Positions 7,987 to 10,000 of a stretch of 10,000 nt of DNA are shown here, piece after piece. The DNA is taken from the NCBI GenBank assembly GCA_020217035.1, contig JAIWOG010000207.1, positions 1 through 10,000 of the forward strand, read 5' to 3'. Below the pieces are notes generated by a model. It made no database searches, was not told the DNA's origin, and saw nothing but the letters and a program-made list of their open reading frames with translations. The position numbers and the translations under genes are program-made. Each line of letters begins with the position of its first letter. The stretch's first letter is position 1. This stretch comes from Magnetospirillum sp. (GTDB lineage: Bacteria; Pseudomonadota; Alphaproteobacteria; Rhodospirillales; Magnetospirillaceae).

Positions 7987-8251
7987 ATCAGGACCCAATG
8001 AATATTGGTCGCGCGGCGGACGATGCACGACAGTTCACGCCCTGGTCGCTGGCTGCGGGCGCCCTGTCGCCTTCCAACTAACGGCGGGACAACGCGGGGA
8101 TGTCCGAGCGGCGGCGGCTTACCTGGCGCCGCTGATACCGCCCATGGCCGCAACGAGCCCCGCCGGCTTTTGGTCGGGCGCGACACTTTGCCGCAGCCGC
8201 CGCACTGGCGGCCATCGTCATCGCATGGCTTTGAATGAGTCGCCGACCTAG
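7983..8251 (+). mobile_element. Decayed, internally deleted IS5-family (IS427-like) element
   Basis: Two pieces of an IS5-type transposase survive in different frames (see the pseudogene entry). The segment is bounded by CTAG at 7983-7986 and CTAG at 8248-8251, which fits the known liking of this IS5 subgroup for CTAG or TA targets. The inner ends (7987-8003, ATCAGGACCCAATGAAT; and the reverse complement of 8231-8247, GTCGGCGACTCATTCAA) form a poor inverted repeat, about 10 of 17 matches with one gap. At about 265 bp it is far shorter than a complete element of roughly 800-900 bp, so most of the transposase gene has been lost. It cannot encode a working transposase; movement in trans is doubtful because the ends are eroded. 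Confidence 0.65.
7988..8234 (+). pseudogene. IS5-family transposase remnant (two fragments, frame-shifted)
   Basis: In one frame, 7988-8147 translates with SRGGRCTTVHALVAGCGRP followed by VAFQLTAGQRGDVRAA. This is the RGG-TT-HAL ... PV-F-LT-GQ signature of IS5-family DDE transposases. The reading then shifts: 8145-8234 in the next frame gives RARHFAAAAALAAIVIAWL and a TGA, which matches the usual C-terminal tail of the family (ARNF-AA--LAA--I-WL). The N-terminal third, the segment with the later catalytic residues, and the reading frame are missing. The stop lies 13 nt before the putative right end, as usual for compact IS5 elements. The other open frames across this stretch on either strand give low-complexity, unrecognisable protein and are taken as noise. 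Confidence 0.7.
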
Positions 8252-8406
8252 CCGACGCTGAACGACTTTGGCCAAGACCAGAAGCAGAAGACTGGGTCGG
8301 TCCCATGACCATCCCGGCCTTCGCCCAGGGTATGCGCCAGGAAGATGCCGACCAGTTCACCCAAGCCCCGGACCGTATTGTGGGCTGGTTGATAAATCAC
8401 CCTTGA
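8239..8406 (+). pseudogene. Possible 3' remnant of an unidentified gene
   Basis: After the IS remnant one plus-strand frame stays open from 8239 to the TGA at 8404-8406. It ends with a protein-like stretch (RLWPRPEAEDWVGP, then MTIPAFAQGMRQEDADQF, then WLINHP). An ATG at 8305 could begin a 33-residue peptide, but no good ribosome site precedes it. The composition looks like the C-terminal tail of a soluble protein cut off by the IS insertion or a deletion. I do not recognise the family, and it may equally be non-coding. Confidence 0.3.
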
Positions 8407-8430
8407 CAACAGAACAAAGAAAGAACTAAT
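8403..8430 (+). promoter_or_regulatory. Sigma-70-like promoter upstream of terminator and phage tail genes
   Basis: A perfect TTGACA (8403-8408) is followed after 16 nt by ACTAAT (8425-8430, four of six matches to TATAAT). The spacer is nearly all A and G. The site stands in a short AT-rich patch (about 8388-8436) of otherwise GC-rich DNA. Transcription would start near 8437 and run into the hairpin at 8456-8489 before reaching the tail gene at 8526. Confidence 0.45.
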
Positions 8431-8455
8431 GTCACCCCATCACCGCCACAATTGC

Positions 8456-8489
8456 GCCCGCGTCCCGTCCTTGGGTCTGCGGGCTTTTT
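8456..8489 (+). terminator. Rho-independent terminator
   Basis: GCCCGC (8456-8461) pairs with GCGGGC (8479-8484), and an inner CCC (8464-8466) can pair with GGG (8473-8475). The stem is followed at once by five T (8485-8489). It lies 36 nt before the first phage tail gene. It could end transcription from the left, protecting the phage genes from host read-through, or act on a short leader transcript from the promoter-like site just upstream. Confidence 0.7.
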
Positions 8490-8525
8490 GTTGCCCCTTC
8501 CCCCTCATCATCGGAGACCCACGCC

Positions 8526-9095
8526 ATGGCATTGTCGGCCATCGCCCTGTGCTCGCGCGCGCTGTTGAAGCTGGGCGCGGCCACCATCGCCAGTTTCGAC
8601 GAAGGCACCGCCGAGTCGGAAGTGTGCGCCAACCTTTACCCGTCGGTGCGCGACGCTCTGCTGTCGTCCTATCCGTGGAAGTTCGCCACCGGCCAGGTGT
8701 CGCTGCCGCGTCTGGTGGCCCAGCCGGTGGCCGATTATTCCCGCGCCTACCAATTGCCCGCCGACTTCCTGCGGGCCATGTCGGCGGGGGTGGCCGGCCA
8801 GGGTTTCGGCCTGTCCTATCGCATCGCCGAAAACCGGCTGCATTGCGATGCCGACGAGGTCACCCTGACCTACATCTTCCGCCCCGACGAATTGTCATTC
8901 CCGCCGTTCTTCGACCAGGTGCTGATCACCCGGCTGGCCGCCGAGTTCTGCATCCCCTTGACCGAAAGCACCAGCCGCACCGAATTCCTGTATCGCCTGG
9001 CGGAAGACGAATACCGCCGGGCCAAGCTGGTGGACGCCCAGCAGGACGTCCCCTCCGCCATTGCCAGCTTCCCGCTGGTCGAGGTGCGGTCATGA
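8526..9095 (+). CDS. Phage tail tubular protein A-like (podovirus gp11 type)
   Basis: The 189-residue protein opens ALSAIALCSRALLKLGA.TIASFDEGT and continues with CANLYPSVRDALLSSYPWKFA. This is the pattern of podovirus and prophage proteins related to T7 gp11, the tail tubular (adaptor) protein joining portal to nozzle: an N-terminal helix, then the -YP-VRDALL---PW-FA signature, then a beta-rich middle (PADFLRA, YIFRPDELSFPPFF) and C-terminal helices with a charged EDEYRRAK segment. The length matches gp11 (about 196). The ATG at 8526 has GGAGA about 9 nt upstream. It overlaps the next gene by ATGA. The assignment rests on recognition of the pattern, not on an alignment. Confidence 0.75.
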   Translation: MALSAIALCSRALLKLGAATIASFDEGTAESEVCANLYPSVRDALLSSYPWKFATGQVSLPRLVAQPVADYSRAYQLPADFLRAMSAGVAGQGFGLSYRIAENRLHCDADEVTLTYIFRPDELSFPPFFDQVLITRLAAEFCIPLTESTSRTEFLYRLAEDEYRRAKLVDAQQDVPSAIASFPLVEVRS

Positions 9096-10000
9096 GCGGC
9101 GGCACCCTGACCCTGGCCAAGACCAACTTCACCGCCGGCGAGTTGTCGCTGGACATGCTGGGGCGCGGCGACTTGTCGGCCTATGCCAACGGCGCCAAGC
9201 GTCTGCGCAACGTCTTCATCGCCCCCATTGGCGGGGTGTCGCGGCGATCCGGCCTGCGCCACGTGGACAACGCACGGGGGCGCGGCCGGCTGATCGCCTT
9301 CGAGTTCAACACCGAGCAGACCTATCTGCTGGTGCTGACCGACCTGCATCTGGACGTCTATGCCGACGGCGTGCACGTGGCCGAGATGGCGACGCCGTGG
9401 ACGTTGGCGCAATTGAAGCAGATCAACTGGACCCAGACCGCCGACACCTTGCTGGTGGTCCACCCCGAGGTCAAGCCGCGCAAGCTGACCCGCACCTCGC
9501 ACAGCGATTGGACCATCACGGAATGGAGCTTCTACACCGCCGATAGCGTCATCCAGCAGCCCTATCACAAATTCGCCGAGGACGGGGTGACGTTGCAGCC
9601 ATCCGGCACATCGGGCACCATCACTCTCACCGCCTCGGCCGATGTTTTCGTCGCCGACCACGTGGGCACCCGCTTCCGCCTGCAACAAAAGGAAGTGGAG
9701 ATCACCGCGATATCCTCGCCCACCCAGGCCAGCGCCACGGTCAAGCAAAACCTGGTCAACACCAGCGCCCACAAGGATTGGGAAGAACAGGCGCTGTCGG
9801 CGGTGCGCGGCTGGCCCACATCGGTGTGTTTCCACCAGGACCGTCTGGTCATCGGCGGCAGCCGCGACCAGCCCAACCGGCTGTGGCTGTCGAAATCGTC
9901 GGATTTGTTCAATTTCGACCTGGGCGAGGCACTGGACGACGAAGCCATCGAGTTCGCCTTGCTGTCGGATCAGGTCAACGCCATCCGCAACGTGTTCTCG
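9092..10000 (+). CDS. Phage tail/virion structural protein, tail tubular protein B-like (3' end outside window)
   Basis: Starting at the ATG at 9092, the frame is open for 303 codons to the window edge. The start overlaps the previous stop (ATGA) and has GAGGTG 5 nt upstream. The N-terminus LTLAKTNFTAGELSLDMLGR followed by DLSAYANGAKRLRNVF and PIGGVSRRSGLRHV is the typical opening of long podovirus and prophage tail-nozzle proteins: NF-aGE, gR-Dl-aY-nga--l-N, p-GGv-rR-Gl. Around residues 245-270 a second typical stretch appears (VCFHQDRLVIGGSRDQPNRLWLS in pieces: HQDRLVIGG, NRLWLSKS, FNFDLG). Full-length relatives usually have 600-800 residues, so less than half is visible. Placement right after a gp11-like gene repeats the T7 order gp11-gp12. 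Confidence 0.7.
   Translation, partial: MSGGTLTLAKTNFTAGELSLDMLGRGDLSAYANGAKRLRNVFIAPIGGVSRRSGLRHVDNARGRGRLIAFEFNTEQTYLLVLTDLHLDVYADGVHVAEMATPWTLAQLKQINWTQTADTLLVVHPEVKPRKLTRTSHSDWTITEWSFYTADSVIQQPYHKFAEDGVTLQPSGTSGTITLTASADVFVADHVGTRFRLQQKEVEITAISSPTQASATVKQNLVNTSAHKDWEEQALSAVRGWPTSVCFHQDRLVIGGSRDQPNRLWLSKSSDLFNFDLGEALDDEAIEFALLSDQVNAIRNVFS

Noticed and set aside
7983..8360. Minus-strand 125-codon open frame across the gene-free stretch
   Set aside because: The translation is Ser/Arg/Pro-rich without pattern, while the plus strand of the same DNA carries IS5 transposase signatures.
8870..9835. Minus-strand 321-codon open frame opposite the tail genes
   Set aside because: It is antisense to two genes with phage-tail patterns and a coupled ATGA junction. 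Its own protein is His/Gly/Gln-rich.
1..10000. tRNA, rRNA, CRISPR array, attachment-site direct repeats or retron/defence genes
   Set aside because: I looked for cloverleaf-like segments, regularly spaced repeats and defence-protein motifs and saw none. The one near-repeat pair with a reason behind it is the CTAG at the IS borders.

Overview
The window is uniformly GC-rich, with strong third-position G/C preference, and every confident gene reads like an alphaproteobacterium. The signalling repertoire (hybrid kinase, many receiver domains, a c-di-GMP enzyme, an AapJ/BztA-type binding protein) fits the Rhodospirillales, with a Magnetospirillum-like genome as the best guess. This rests on protein flavour only; there is no rRNA or tRNA to anchor it.

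Layout. (1) 1-432, plus strand: the C-terminal part of a CbbY-like HAD phosphatase. (2) 448-5760, minus strand: a tightly packed three-gene operon read from right to left, REC-GGDEF diguanylate cyclase, then a periplasmic amino-acid-type binding protein (7-nt overlap), then a 1113-residue hybrid histidine kinase (22-nt gap). (3) 5761-5853: a short, locally AT-rich divergent promoter region. (4) 5854-7986, plus strand: a second three-gene operon, Hpt protein, single-domain response regulator, REC-PP2C/SpoIIE phosphatase, joined by 8-nt and 4-nt overlaps. (5) 7987-8525: about 540 bases without an intact gene. It holds a decayed, internally deleted IS5-family element bounded by CTAG on both sides, a possible 3' gene remnant, a promoter-like site and a rho-independent terminator. 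(6) 8526-10000, plus strand: two overlapping podovirus-type tail genes, the second running off the window.

How the genes work together. Regions 2-4 look like one multi-output phosphorelay. The kinase has a long helical periplasmic domain with a TorS-like layout and is encoded with an orphan binding protein, so the binding protein may be its ligand-loaded co-sensor. Phosphate could pass from the kinase through its two receivers and its own Hpt, or through the separate Hpt protein, to three stand-alone receivers: one driving c-di-GMP synthesis, one driving a Ser/Thr phosphatase of the RsbU/SpoIIE type, and one without an output domain. The kinase and the separate Hpt protein share a related C-terminal helical extension, which ties the two divergent operons together. 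The partner wiring is inference.

The right-hand part is accessory DNA: an IS remnant placed exactly at the stop codon of the phosphatase gene, followed by phage tail genes with no head, integrase or repressor gene between them and host DNA.
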